Shown here: positions 1 through 9,529 of the stretch, piece after piece
Layout of the letters: each line of letters starts with the position of its first letter
Numbering within the stretch: the first letter of the stretch is position 1
Source of the DNA: Lewinellaceae bacterium
GTDB taxonomy: Bacteria > Bacteroidota > Bacteroidia > Chitinophagales > Saprospiraceae
Reading direction: 5' to 3'
Assembly (NCBI GenBank): GCA_020636435.1
Contig: JACJXX010000001.1
Location: forward strand, 1,674,001 to 1,738,000
DNA: 64,000 nucleotides
Made by a program: the position numbers and the translations under genes
The notes under the pieces: model-generated
Told to the model about the DNA's origin: nothing
The model's database searches: none
The model's input: the letters and a program-made list of their open reading frames with translations, nothing else

Positions 1-279
1 CGTAGCATTGCAAGTTTGACAAGGAAACGAATTACTCAACAAATTGGGGCCCCTCCCGGCAGGCGTGGCATAATTGTCAAAAGACATAGAGGCGTAATCG
101 TGCCTTATGACATAACCGGAAGCAAATACAAATCCAACTTGTTCTCCATCAAAAGAAAATCCGGTATCTACCCAATCCGATGTTCCAGGAACAATAACCA
201 CGCTATTTTGCGAATATAGCCCGCCGGAAATTAAAAACATACCAGCAAAAATCAGAAAATGGCAAATGACGTTTTTCAT
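1..279 (-). CDS. Secreted protein, N-terminal part, cut by window edge
   Basis: An ATG at 279 opens a minus-strand frame that runs off the left edge, so only the first 93 codons are visible. The start is a signal peptide (MKNVICHFLIF, then a hydrophobic stretch ending near SGGLYSQ). The mature part begins NSVVIVPGTSDWVDTGFSF and continues with a VGFVFASGYV strand and a CQTC pair. A short beta strand followed by 'dTGf.f..Gq.v.f.aSG' recalls the PA-IL (LecA)-like sugar-binding sandwich, but too little is present to assign a family. Export is likely; function is unknown. The gene reads away from a transposable repeat at 304-458. Confidence 0.6.
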   Translation of the reverse strand, partial: MKNVICHFLIFAGMFLISGGLYSQNSVVIVPGTSDWVDTGFSFDGEQVGFVFASGYVIRHDYASMSFDNYATPAGRGPNLLSNSFPCQTCNAT

Positions 280-303
280 GCTTCAGGTTTTGGTGATTAT
301 AAA

Positions 304-458
304 GTAAGTTCTCAATAAATCTCGTTATGTTGCCAGTTCCGTAGGAACGAAAGGCTATTGCTCCCGTTTGCCAACGGGATAAGGCCCTGGAATAGGGTTG
401 GGCTTTGGTTTAGTCCTGTAAGGACGACAGGTTTTATTTCCATTTATTGAGAAGTTAC
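304..458 (-). repeat. MITE-like element, copy 1, with 8-bp target duplication
   Basis: The element is bounded by inverted ends GTAAGTTCTCAATAAA and TTTATTGAGAAGTTAC. An identical octamer, ATTATAAA, lies immediately outside both ends (296-303 and 459-466), as expected for a transposition target duplication. Read on the minus strand its interior (CCTGTCGTCCTTACAGGACT, then CCCGTTGGCAAACGGGAG, then ACTGGCA) matches the copies at 40580-40756 and 47993-48407. It has no coding capacity, so it would need a transposase supplied in trans. Confidence 0.8.
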
Positions 459-466
459 ATTATAAA

Positions 467-750
467 AAACTATCCTGCCCTATCCTTCCTTATTTCAGGG
501 AAAGGTTCCCAAAGCCAGGACATCCTCCGAACCTCGCTTCGATTCGCAGGAGTTTGAGCAACTGAGCAACAAAAGAAGAGAAAGAGCAATGAAAGCGGCG
601 TTTTGTTTTTTATGACAGCTATATGATCGATCTATTATTGCCGTTAAAGCTAAACAATGTTCTTTAGAAGTGAAAATTTGATGGCGAATTAAAGTAGAGC
701 AAGGAATCCTGCATAACCAAAACGATATGCGCTGCCAGCAACGAATCAAC
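467..750. other. Intergenic gap, nothing recognised
   Basis: This stretch between the repeat and the end of murF is AT-rich in its right half. It carries one short minus-strand open frame (495-749) with no signal peptide, no family resemblance and no good start context. I see no convincing gene, RNA or regulatory site. Confidence 0.4.
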
Positions 751-2058
751 TTACTCTGCCAGCACCTCCTCCAGCCGAATGCCCCGCGACCCCTTTATTA
801 AAAAATGGCAGTCGCGAAAGTGTTGGGCGCCGAACCATTGTTTCAGCTCGGCCACATTGGCGAAGTGGCGAAAGCCGTGGGCCAGGGCTGCCGCTTTGAA
901 TTCCGGCCCGACGAAGACAACATCGTCAAACCCTTGCTGAGCGGCCAGCCCGGCGATGCGTTCGTGTTCCTGCCTGCTCTCATCCCCCAGTTCCAGCATA
1001 TCTCCGAGGATGGCAATCCGGCGGCGGTTTTTCAAGGTGGCGAAGGTGAGGATGGCCTCCCGCATGCTGCTGGGGTTGGCGTTGTAGGCATCCAGAATGA
1101 AGGTATTGCCGCCCCGCTCCAGTATCTGAGAGCGCATATTGCCGGGCACGTACCCTTCGATGGACTGAACGATCTTTTCGCCAGGCACCTTAAAATACTT
1201 GCCCAGTGCGATGGCAGTCATAATGTTGTTGAAGTTGTAAGCCCCGATCAGGCGGCTGTTCACCCGGTACGCTTTTTCCTCCCTATCGATAAAGGCAGCC
1301 CGGACGAAAGGGCTGGTGCCCAGCAATTTGATCTCGAAATCCCGTTCCAGAAGGCTGGGCTTTTCACTGCGCCGGTAAAAAACCTTCTTCTTCACCGGAG
1401 CGGCCAGGGCTTCCAGGAAAGGCTCATCCCGGTTGACGAAGGCCATGCCGCCCGTCTCTGCTAAGAAGCGGTAGAGTTCCGACTTGCCTTTTTTTACGCC
1501 TTCAATCCCCCCGAAGCCCTCCAGGTGGGCCTTCCCGATATTGGTGATCAGGCCGTGAGACGGTTCGGCGATGCGCGACAGGAAATCGATCTCTCCCTGG
1601 TGGTTGGCGCCCATTTCAATGATGGCTGCCTCTATGCCCGGCGACATGGCCAGCAGGGTCAGCGGCACGCCGATATGGTTGTTGAGGTTGCCCCGGGTAT
1701 AATGCAGGCGGTAGTGGCTGCCCAGCACGGCGGCCGCCAGTTCTTTGGTAGTGGTTTTGCCGTTGCTGCCCGTAATGGCAATCACCGGGATGAAAAATTG
1801 CCGCCGGTGATGGCGGGCCAGTTCCTGGAGCGCTGACAGGCTGTCTTTCACCACAATATATCGATCGCCCTGCGCTGCGGCGGGGTCATCGACTACAGCG
1901 AAGGAAGCCCCGGCAGCCAGGGCGGCGGCGGCAAACTGGTTGCCGTCGAAGCGCTCTCCTTTAATCGCGAAAAAAAGGCTCCCCGGTTCTGCCTGCCGGG
2001 AGTCGATAACCACTTTCGAATGCTTAAGGTACAGTTGGTAGAGTTCGTCTGTTCTCAT
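751..2058 (-). CDS. murF: UDP-N-acetylmuramoyl-tripeptide--D-alanyl-D-alanine ligase MurF
   Basis: MurF adds D-Ala-D-Ala to UDP-MurNAc-tripeptide, the last cytoplasmic step of peptidoglycan precursor synthesis, using ATP. The 435-residue product has the Mur ligase architecture: an N-terminal UDP-binding part with the DSRQ..GSLFFAIKG motif (about residues 19-34), the ATP loop ITGSNGKTTTKE (about 95-106), a central domain with EMGANHQGEI, and a C-terminal domain with DAYNANPSSM and LGDMLELG. I start at the second ATG (2058) because MRTDELYQLYLKHS aligns with the usual start of the family; an ATG seven codons upstream is in frame. It lies downstream of gldJ on the same strand, but a strong terminator at 2109-2152 separates them. 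A gldJ-murF order is also known in Flavobacterium. Confidence 0.95.
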   Translation of the reverse strand: MRTDELYQLYLKHSKVVIDSRQAEPGSLFFAIKGERFDGNQFAAAALAAGASFAVVDDPAAAQGDRYIVVKDSLSALQELARHHRRQFFIPVIAITGSNGKTTTKELAAAVLGSHYRLHYTRGNLNNHIGVPLTLLAMSPGIEAAIIEMGANHQGEIDFLSRIAEPSHGLITNIGKAHLEGFGGIEGVKKGKSELYRFLAETGGMAFVNRDEPFLEALAAPVKKKVFYRRSEKPSLLERDFEIKLLGTSPFVRAAFIDREEKAYRVNSRLIGAYNFNNIMTAIALGKYFKVPGEKIVQSIEGYVPGNMRSQILERGGNTFILDAYNANPSSMREAILTFATLKNRRRIAILGDMLELGDESRQEHERIAGLAAQQGFDDVVFVGPEFKAAALAHGFRHFANVAELKQWFGAQHFRDCHFLIKGSRGIRLEEVLAE

Positions 2059-2108
2059 AGTTCTGGTTCTTCCCCGCAAGTTGGGAAAAAAGGTTGTATG
2101 AAACGTAC

Positions 2109-2152
2109 AAAAAAAGCCTCCACTTCAGCGACGCCAAGGTGGAGGCTTTTTT
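2109..2152 (-). terminator. Rho-independent terminator after gldJ
   Basis: A perfect 9-bp GC-rich stem (AAGCCTCCAC / GTGGAGGCTT) with a short loop is followed on the minus strand by a run of T. It sits about 35 bp past the gldJ stop codon and before murF, so it should end the gldJ transcript. The A-run on the other flank could let it work in both directions. Confidence 0.85.
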
Positions 2153-2185
2153 CATTACAATGCGTTCTTTATATTCCGGTATGGA

Positions 2186-3685
2186 TTAATACCTTCTCTT
2201 GCCGCGTTTGCGCTTGGTATTGAACTGGTGCCCCCCCTCGTTTTCGTTGCCGCTCGGCGATCCGGTGCGGGTCATGGCGCAGCGGAAACCAATGGTGCGG
2301 GAAGACTTGTCTTCGTCGAGGAAACGGCGGGCGCCCGGCGACAGCCAGAAGGCGCGGTCGGCCCAGGAACCTCCTTTGTAGACGCGGGCCTTGTCGCTGA
2401 TCAGGGTGTGTTTTCCGTAATCGTAAAAAGCCTGCGACTGCTTGTCGCCGTCCAGGTAATTGTAGACCATGCCGGTCTTGTAGTTATCGCGGTTGGCCGC
2501 TTCTTCATCGGTCACATACTGATAGCGCAGGCGGCCGAGGCTGTCCTTCTCAACTGGCCGGCCATCTTCATCGAGCTCCATTTTCTGGAATTTGCCGCCC
2601 CGGTAGGGGTTCAGGTCGTGGTTTTCCACGTCGCTGAGCGTAGAGCTGGTAAGCGGGCGGTAGAGGTCGAGCACCCATTCGTTCACGTTGCCGGCCATAT
2701 TGAAGAGGCCGAAATCATTGGGCAGGAAGGAGCGAACCGGCGCGGGGATATGAGCGTCGTCATTCAGTTTGCCGGCCATACCCATATAGTCGCCCTTGCC
2801 GCGCTTAAAGTTGGCGAGCATGTCGCCCTGATGCTTGTCCCGCTTTTGATAGCGGACGGTATTTCCATCCCAGGGATAGAAGCGGCGGTCGGAAATCCGC
2901 TCGTCCTTTTCTGAAGTTTGGTTGCCCTGAAGGGCCAGTGCTGCGTACTCCCATTCGGCTTCCGTCGGCAGCCGGTAATCCGGCAGCAGGATGCCATCCT
3001 CAAAGCGGACGGGGCGCTCGCCGCCGGTGCGCAGGTCTTTCAGGTTCTTGCGCACATCCCCCTGATACTGGCCGACGAGGTAAGCCTCGGTGTTGAAGTT
3101 GTCTTCGTCTTTTTGCTCCGTATTGGGGTTGATGATCCCCTTTTCGATGAGCATCATCTCATTCACGCGGTCGGTGCGCCACTTGCAGTACTCGTTGGCC
3201 TGTATCCAGCTAACGCCGACGACCGGATAATTGTCGTAGGACGGGTGGCGGAAGTAAGTCTCCACGAAAGGTTCGTTATAGGAAAGCTCTTCGCGCCATA
3301 CCAGGGTATCCGGCAGGGCATCGTTGTAGACTTCCGGATAGGATTCGCCAAAAACGCGGTAAATCCAGTAGAGGTATTCCCGGTAATCGATGTTGGCCAC
3401 TTCCGTTTCATCCAGGTAAAAGGAAGAGACCGTTACGCGGCGGGCGACGTTGTTCCAGTCAAAGGTCACGTCCTGCTCGGTGATACCCATATTAAAGGTA
3501 CCGCCTTCGATCAAAACCAGGTTGGGGCCGGTAGGCTGGCCTTCATAATCCAGCTTTTCGAAGCCGCCCCATTTGGTATCGTTGTATTTCCAGCCCGTCG
3601 TAGCGGACCGCTCCTTACTGCCGCAAGAGCTCATTATAAACGCTACTCCCAAAAGGATAGCACCAAACTTCAACAGATTTTTCAT
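2186..3685 (-). CDS. gldJ: Gliding motility / T9SS lipoprotein GldJ
   Basis: GldJ is an essential lipoprotein of the Bacteroidota gliding motor and of T9SS function. The ATG at 3685 gives a classic lipoprotein signal (MKNLLKFGAILLGVAFIMSS, then Cys21). The rest of the 499-residue protein is a formylglycine-generating-enzyme/sulfatase-modifying (SUMF1-like) fold, with VLIEGGTFNMG near residue 58, an SFYLDETEVAN segment, the RLPTEAEWEYAA motif, NVNEWVLDLY, and a C-terminal YKGGSWADRAF...RTIGFRC block. GldJ proteins are not thought to be enzymes despite this fold. The basic C-terminal tail (FNTKRKRGKRRY) resembles the tail important in GldJ homologues. Neighbours (porP/sprF, porU, porV) support the assignment. 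Confidence 0.93.
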   Translation of the reverse strand: MKNLLKFGAILLGVAFIMSSCGSKERSATTGWKYNDTKWGGFEKLDYEGQPTGPNLVLIEGGTFNMGITEQDVTFDWNNVARRVTVSSFYLDETEVANIDYREYLYWIYRVFGESYPEVYNDALPDTLVWREELSYNEPFVETYFRHPSYDNYPVVGVSWIQANEYCKWRTDRVNEMMLIEKGIINPNTEQKDEDNFNTEAYLVGQYQGDVRKNLKDLRTGGERPVRFEDGILLPDYRLPTEAEWEYAALALQGNQTSEKDERISDRRFYPWDGNTVRYQKRDKHQGDMLANFKRGKGDYMGMAGKLNDDAHIPAPVRSFLPNDFGLFNMAGNVNEWVLDLYRPLTSSTLSDVENHDLNPYRGGKFQKMELDEDGRPVEKDSLGRLRYQYVTDEEAANRDNYKTGMVYNYLDGDKQSQAFYDYGKHTLISDKARVYKGGSWADRAFWLSPGARRFLDEDKSSRTIGFRCAMTRTGSPSGNENEGGHQFNTKRKRGKRRY

Positions 3686-3943
3686 TGATAGGAGTTTGTT
3701 TTGAGAATCGACCAACAAATATATTAGATCAGTGAAAATCCAATACAACTTTCAAAAGCAAAGCCCTCCATTCCTTGCAGCGGCCCTGCGGATTGGCTTG
3801 CCATCCACCGGGATGCCGAACGGAAATTCCCAGGGCTTCGTCGCCTGTTCCCTGGAAAAAGGGCATTGAAAAATTGTTTTAATGCTGTGGGCGAGCCACA
3901 GTTTTCCTTCAAACGGCTGCAAGTTACAAAAAATCAACTTGCA

Positions 3944-4969
3944 TTACTGAAACATTTTAAAACAATCGTTGTAACGGGCGGTTTTTTTCCGCCGCCGGGC
4001 TCCTTCGCTGTCGTCGAAGTTTACAGTCAACGAAAGCTCATGAGTGCCGCTGGTACGTTGCAGGGTCAGTCCGTTCACCGTAAAATCGAAACTGTACCCG
4101 AACCTGAAAACACCGTACCTCACCCCGGCCAGGGCGATGGCAGCATCGGCGTTGCCGATGGCGTGCCGGTACCAGGCGCCGGCAAAGAATTTTCCGAATC
4201 CGAAGTAGGCGCCGCCGTTGACCTGAGCGAACTCTCCCTGTTTGATAATAAGGAGGTTTGGTGATATGAACGCCTCTGATCTGCGATTATTGCCCGTTTG
4301 AAGAGGGATTTCCACGCCGCCGTGCAAAGTCAGGCGCAACGGCATTCCCACCCCCAGGTTGTTGTTGATATCGAGCAGGCTTTCATCCGGGCTGTTGAGG
4401 TGTTTTAAGGAAAGGCCGCCGTAGGCCCGCTGGCCGTAAACCAGGATGCCGGCGCCCACGTCAAACAAATTGCGGTTGAGGTTGTCCGGCGGCAACTCTT
4501 CCGAAGGGTTGGCCGCCCCGCCCGGCCCGGAAGCCCCTTCGAGCGGGTCCAGTTGGTCGGGGAAAATCAGCCGGTCCCAATCCAAACGCGACTGTATCAT
4601 GCCCGCTTCAATGCCGAAGCGCACTGCGAGGCTGCGGCTGAGTTGCACCCGGTATCCATAGACTGCAACAAAGCGGTTGGTCTGGTAAATGCCATTGCCG
4701 GCGTCGTCGCCCAGAACCATTAGCCCGATGCCGCTGTTGAGGGATTCTATAGATTGTTCGTAAGCCACGGAGTAAGTTTCGTACCCCCCCTCGTACGCCG
4801 CCCATTCGTTGCGGTAGTTGGCCGTTACGCGGGGCGAGAGGGTCGTGCCGGCAAAGGCGGGGTTGACCTGCAGGGGCGCAGCGTAAAACTGGCTGTAGAT
4901 GGGGTCCTGCCCCTGAAGCCGGAACAGGAAGAGCAGGCATAGAACAAGGAGTAGCAATTGTCTGGCCAT
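3944..4969 (-). CDS. T9SS outer-membrane protein, PorP/SprF family
   Basis: The 341-residue product starts with a hydrophobic signal peptide (MARQLLLLVLCLLFLF) and continues QDPIYSQFYAAPLQVNPAFAGT, the hallmark N-terminus of PorP/SprF proteins. Alternating amphipathic strands with RVTANYRNEW and SLKHLNSP segments fit the family's outer-membrane barrel. Members help export or anchor T9SS cargo and are often paired with one particular cargo; here the partner may be the core machinery, since gldJ is next on the same strand and porU is divergent. An open frame extends further upstream, but ATG 4969 is the start that places the signal peptide at the N-terminus. A basic tail (RRRKKTARYN) ends the protein. 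Confidence 0.9.
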   Translation of the reverse strand: MARQLLLLVLCLLFLFRLQGQDPIYSQFYAAPLQVNPAFAGTTLSPRVTANYRNEWAAYEGGYETYSVAYEQSIESLNSGIGLMVLGDDAGNGIYQTNRFVAVYGYRVQLSRSLAVRFGIEAGMIQSRLDWDRLIFPDQLDPLEGASGPGGAANPSEELPPDNLNRNLFDVGAGILVYGQRAYGGLSLKHLNSPDESLLDINNNLGVGMPLRLTLHGGVEIPLQTGNNRRSEAFISPNLLIIKQGEFAQVNGGAYFGFGKFFAGAWYRHAIGNADAAIALAGVRYGVFRFGYSFDFTVNGLTLQRTSGTHELSLTVNFDDSEGARRRKKTARYNDCFKMFQ

Positions 4970-5338
4970 CGACGTATTATTATGGTGGTTCTTTGACAAA
5001 TAGCGTATTTTAGAGCCTGATATAAGGGTTGGTGTTTTTATGTTATGTTTGTGTGTTTCCAAACAACCGGGGCTTGCGCGCAAAGGTTATTATAGCCGAC
5101 ATTTCGGGCTTGCAGAAAGCGCAATACCCCGGAAAAAGCGGCGTTATAGACCCAATGTAATGGGCATTTTTCACGAATGCCGCAAAGTTTTCCGGCAAGG
5201 GTTCTTTTGGCCGCCGGAATAGCCAATTATAGAAAAAAAACGAACCCCCGCCCTTTTTTAGGATGCGCTAAATCACCAGATGGCGGGCGTTTGACAAAAC
5301 TCACGCTCACAAAAGAATATTTCAAACTCGTGCAAGAT

Positions 5339-8300
5339 ATGAATAAATTAATTGCCGCAGCAGCCCTTCTTTTGAATGTTTGCCTGGCTTTTGCTCAGGC
5401 TCCGACAATAATCCGGGAACAGTTTCAATGGGAAGAAAAAGCCGGCGAAACGCTGTTGGAGGGGAAGGTAGCGCCCTACTGGCAGTTCAGAGGCGGCATC
5501 GGAAGCTCAGAACATCCCAGCCTTCAGTTTTTCATGCGCCGATTTCCGGTAACAGGCTACGGCCAACTGCGGGTGGAGGTGATAAACGCCCGCTTCGAGC
5601 CTTTTGAAAAGGGCGCTTCGCCGGATGATGAATACCTGCAGGAAGGGTTGCAGTTCGAAACGGCAGTAGAACGCGTCCGGGAGGGATACTATGGCAAGGT
5701 GGCCTTTGCGCCCATCGTCCGCCGGGGCGGCCGCTTTGAACGCCTGACGGATATAGAGCTGCGGGTTTATCTCGACCCCCGGCCCGATCCGGTAGCTTTC
5801 CGGGGGCCGACATCGGGGCCCTCCGTGCTGAGCGACGGCCAGTTGTACAAGGTCGCCGTGACCGGCCGGGGCGTCCACAAGATGACTTATGATTTCCTGA
5901 AAAACCAACTGGAGATCGATATCGACAACATCGACCCCCGGCAGATCAAGCTCTATGGCAATGGCGGCGGCAAGCTGCCGTTCTACATCGGCGACGAGCG
6001 CATCGACGACCTGGAGGAGAACGCCATCCGGGTTGTCGGGGAGGAAGACGGCAGCTTCGGGCCCAACGATTACATCCTGTTCTACGCCGAAGGGGCAGAT
6101 AAGTGGGTGTACAATGGAAACCTGGAACAGTTTGTGCTCGATAAAAACATCTACGACACCCGCAATTACTACTTCCTGAAGATCAGCGGCGGCAACGGGC
6201 GGCGCCTGCAGGAAATGCCGGCACAGGGCGGCGCCACCTACACCAGCACCTCCTTCGACGACTACGCCCGCCTGGAGCAGGAATCCGTCAACATCTTTCA
6301 CGAATGGATAAAAGCCCAGGGTTCCGGGCAAAGCTGGTTTGGCGACCACTTCAAGGTAGCCCGCCAGTATAGTTACAACAATGCCTTTTCCTTTCCCGGG
6401 CTGATCGCCTCTGAACCTGCCGTGCTGCGCGCATCCATGGCGGTCCGGGCCAACGTCAAATCCCGCTTTTTCGTCGACATCGCCGGGCAGTCTCTGCAGA
6501 GCGACGAAGCCCGGTCGGTTTCTTCGGTCGACGGCGGGGGCGACAATACCACGGTCTTTGCCGGCAGGGCCACCGTCAACGACAGCATTTTGCTGAGCGG
6601 GCCCAGCGTCAGCTTTACCATACGCTATCCCTATCCCCAGGGCGTTACCGATTTTAGCGAAGCCTGGCTGGACTACGTGCAGCTCAACGTGCGCCGCGCC
6701 CTGCGCATGGAAGGCGCCCAGCTCCACTTCCGCGACCGGCGCAGCCTGGCCCACCCGGCCACTACCTTCCAGCTTCAGAATGCGGGCGCCAATATTGAGG
6801 TCTGGGATATCACCAACCCGCTGGCGCCGGCTCAGCCCGTTCTGGCGCGCACGGCCAACCAGTTGAGCTTCAGCGCCAATACCCAGGCGTTGAGAGAGTT
6901 TATCGCTTTTGACATCAACCAGCAATTTCCCGCTCCGGAAGCCGTCGGCCCGTTGGCCAACCAGAACCTCCACGGCATCGAAAATGCCGACATGGCCATC
7001 ATTTACCACCGCGACTTCGCCCAGGAAGCCCTGCGCCTGGCGCAGCACCGCGCCGACCTCAACGGCCTTACCGTCGAGATCGTTGAAATCGAACAGGTGT
7101 TCAACGAATTCTCCTCCGGCAAGAAAGATCCCACCGCCATCCGGGATTTTGCCCATCTGGCCTACCAAAAAAGCCCCAACTTCCGCTATCTCCTGCTCTT
7201 CGGCGACGGCTCCTTCGACAGCCGGGATATTTATGAGTTGGGCGGGGATTTCATTCCCACTTATCAAAAAGAATCCTTCAACCCGGTGGAGGCTTACCCC
7301 ACCGACGATTACTACGGCCTGCTGGCCGGCGACGACCCCACCGAACCGCTCAACGGCCCCCTGAACATCGCCGTAGGCCGCCTGCCGGTCAAAACCCCGG
7401 AAGAGGCCGCCAATGCAGTGGACAAGATCATACACTACGATTCGGCGCCCGCCACGATGGGCGACTGGCGCAACCGCCTGGTTTTCGTTGGAGACGACAA
7501 CGATTCCTCTCCCGGCAACTTCGACCTCGACCACTACAAAGATGCCGACGAAATCGCCGAAGGCTTAAACGACAGCCTGAGCTACCTCAACCTGGAAAAA
7601 ATCTACCTCGACGCCTTTCCCCAGGAGTCTACTCCGGGAGGAGAACGCATCCCGGAGGCCACCGAGCAACTCAACAAATCGATCTTCCAGGGGGCGCTCA
7701 CGGTGACCTATCTGGGCCACGGCGGCTCTAAGGGGTGGGCTCAGGAAAGGGTCTTGAACATTTCCGACATCCTCTCCTGGGAAAATTTCGACCAGATGCC
7801 TATTTTCGTGACCGCTACCTGTTCGTTCACCGGGTATGACGACCCGGCCTTTGTGACTGCCGGCGAGGAAGTCTTTCTCAACCCCTCCGGCGGCGCTATT
7901 GCTCTGATGACTACCGTGCGGGCAGTATACGCCAGCTCTAATGTGCGCATGACGAGAAACGCCCTGGCTTATATTTTCAGCAGGGTGAACGGGCGGGTGC
8001 CCACGGTGGGAGAAGCCCTTCAGCGGGGCAAAAATGACGTGAGCGGAGAGTTCAACATCAACAACTCCCGGAAGTTCACCCTGATCGGCGACCCCTCCAT
8101 GCCGGTTGCCGTCCCCAACTATAAGGTAACCACTACCGCTATTGACGGCCAGCCGGTGAATGCGCAGGAAAACGATACCCTGCGCGCCCTGCAAAGAGTG
8201 ACGATCGAAGGCATCGTCAGCACCCAGGAAGGCCAGCTTTTATCGGATTTCAACGGGGTCATCTACCCTACCATTTACGATAAAGCCCAGGTGGTCAGTA

Positions 8301-9226
8301 CCCTGGGGCAGGGCGCCAACGAGATTTACAACTACCGCATACAGAAGAACGTACTGTTCAGAGGGCGGGCTTCGGTCGTCAACGGCCGCTTCCAGTTCAG
8401 CTTTGTCGTTCCCAAAGACATCAATTACCAGTTCGGCCCGGGCAAGATCAGCTACTACGCCGCTGACGAATCCGCCATGCAGGATGCCGGCGGCAGCTAT
8501 CAAAACATCATCATCGGTGGCTCCGACCCCAATGCTTTTGCCGATGATCAGGGGCCAAAGGTGGAGGTATTTATGAATACGGCAGATTTTGCCTTTGGCG
8601 GCATTACCAACCCCAACCCTACCCTGCTGGTCAAACTGGAGGATGAGAACGGCATCAACGTGGTAGGCAACAGCATCGGCCACGACCTGGAAGGGGTGCT
8701 CAACGACAATACCCAAAACACCTACCTGCTCAACGACTTCTACGAGTCGGAGCTCGATGATTATACCAAAGGCACGGTCCGCTACCCCCTGTCCAGACTG
8801 CCGGAGGGCCGCCACAACATCCGGGTCAAGGCCTGGGATGTGGCCAACAACTCCAGCGAAGGCTACACCGAGTTCGTCGTCGCCGCTTCCGAGGAGGTCG
8901 CCCTGGAGCACGTGCTCAACTACCCCAACCCCTTCACCGACCTCACCTGCTTCCAGTTTGACCACAACCTCGCCAACCAGGAACTGGACGTCCTGGTGCA
9001 GGTCTACACCATTTCCGGGCGCCTGGTCAAGACCCTGCAGGCCAGCATCTTCTCAGATGGCGCCATCCGCCGCGACGATTGCATCGAGTGGGATGGGCGC
9101 GACGACTACGGGGACCGGCTGGCCCGGGGCGTTTATCTGTACAAAGTAAAAGTACGGGCCAATAACATTGGCAACGTGGTGCGGAGCGGGGAGAGTGACT
9201 TTGAGAAATTGGTGATCCTGAAATAG
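5339..9226 (+). CDS. porU: T9SS sortase PorU (C25 gingipain-like peptidase)
   Basis: PorU is the surface sortase of the T9SS: it cleaves the C-terminal signal of cargo and attaches the mature protein to A-LPS. ATG 5339 gives a signal peptide (MNKLIAAAALLLNVCLAFAQ) and 1295 residues. There is an N-terminal domain of about 165 residues, a beta-rich region from SDGQLYKVAVTG, then the C25 catalytic domain with His794 in TYLGHGG and Cys828 in TATCSF. The end (NYPNPF...GRLVKTL...GVYLYKVKVRA) is a T9SS type A sorting domain, which PorU itself is known to carry. A near-copy follows at 9530, and the last ~700 bp of both genes are almost identical in DNA. The longer open frame from 5177 lacks a signal peptide at its start and is not used. 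Confidence 0.93.
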   Translation: MNKLIAAAALLLNVCLAFAQAPTIIREQFQWEEKAGETLLEGKVAPYWQFRGGIGSSEHPSLQFFMRRFPVTGYGQLRVEVINARFEPFEKGASPDDEYLQEGLQFETAVERVREGYYGKVAFAPIVRRGGRFERLTDIELRVYLDPRPDPVAFRGPTSGPSVLSDGQLYKVAVTGRGVHKMTYDFLKNQLEIDIDNIDPRQIKLYGNGGGKLPFYIGDERIDDLEENAIRVVGEEDGSFGPNDYILFYAEGADKWVYNGNLEQFVLDKNIYDTRNYYFLKISGGNGRRLQEMPAQGGATYTSTSFDDYARLEQESVNIFHEWIKAQGSGQSWFGDHFKVARQYSYNNAFSFPGLIASEPAVLRASMAVRANVKSRFFVDIAGQSLQSDEARSVSSVDGGGDNTTVFAGRATVNDSILLSGPSVSFTIRYPYPQGVTDFSEAWLDYVQLNVRRALRMEGAQLHFRDRRSLAHPATTFQLQNAGANIEVWDITNPLAPAQPVLARTANQLSFSANTQALREFIAFDINQQFPAPEAVGPLANQNLHGIENADMAIIYHRDFAQEALRLAQHRADLNGLTVEIVEIEQVFNEFSSGKKDPTAIRDFAHLAYQKSPNFRYLLLFGDGSFDSRDIYELGGDFIPTYQKESFNPVEAYPTDDYYGLLAGDDPTEPLNGPLNIAVGRLPVKTPEEAANAVDKIIHYDSAPATMGDWRNRLVFVGDDNDSSPGNFDLDHYKDADEIAEGLNDSLSYLNLEKIYLDAFPQESTPGGERIPEATEQLNKSIFQGALTVTYLGHGGSKGWAQERVLNISDILSWENFDQMPIFVTATCSFTGYDDPAFVTAGEEVFLNPSGGAIALMTTVRAVYASSNVRMTRNALAYIFSRVNGRVPTVGEALQRGKNDVSGEFNINNSRKFTLIGDPSMPVAVPNYKVTTTAIDGQPVNAQENDTLRALQRVTIEGIVSTQEGQLLSDFNGVIYPTIYDKAQVVSTLGQGANEIYNYRIQKNVLFRGRASVVNGRFQFSFVVPKDINYQFGPGKISYYAADESAMQDAGGSYQNIIIGGSDPNAFADDQGPKVEVFMNTADFAFGGITNPNPTLLVKLEDENGINVVGNSIGHDLEGVLNDNTQNTYLLNDFYESELDDYTKGTVRYPLSRLPEGRHNIRVKAWDVANNSSEGYTEFVVAASEEVALEHVLNYPNPFTDLTCFQFDHNLANQELDVLVQVYTISGRLVKTLQASIFSDGAIRRDDCIEWDGRDDYGDRLARGVYLYKVKVRANNIGNVVRSGESDFEKLVILK

Positions 9227-9279
9227 GATTGCGTTTTTTTCGTACTTATACTGGCGCACAGCTGGCGATGACGTACTGG

Positions 9280-9444
9280 CTAGTGCTGTCGGCATTAAGT
9301 AACGGGGTATATAAAATGAGGCTATTTTGTCGCCAGACAAGACGCGAGGAGCGATTATAGCGGGACTACATGAGTGACGAGCAACGCAGTATGGCGGCAA
9401 AAGAGTCCATTTTATATCCCGGTATTTAGTGCCGACAGCACTAG
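9280..9444 (+). repeat. Hairpin element, copy 1 (between the two porU genes)
   Basis: Left arm CTAGTGCTGTCGGCATTAAG and right arm (read in reverse complement) CTAGTGCTGTCGGCACTAAA pair along about 55 bp. The interior carries the conserved core GAGTGACGAGCAACGCAG (about 9372-9389) and GCCAGACAAGACGCGAGGAG, shared with four other copies in the window. The outermost bases resemble the ends of the IS630-type element at 46561 (CTAGTGCCTCCGGCACTAAA). It fills most of the 303-bp gap between the two porU genes. Confidence 0.75.
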
Positions 9445-9529
9445 TATAAATATTATTGAAGTTGACTGCTTGCGCGGCCTGCATATCGCGAAGGCATGGT
9501 CCGTTATTATCTCACCAAAACCATATACC

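Noticed and set aside
495..749. 84-codon minus-strand frame downstream of murF
   Set aside because: No recognised family, odd composition and no start context; treated as noncoding.
1525..1836. Plus-strand frame inside murF
   Set aside because: Shadow of the murF coding strand.
5507..7534. 675-codon open frame antisense to porU, and similar long antisense frames at 11762-12952, 31717-33555, 54111-55820 and 61167-62495
   Set aside because: They mirror GC-rich coding genes; their residues are Val/Gly/Ala/Arg-rich with no domain or signal, and the sense genes are unmistakable. High GC creates such shadows.
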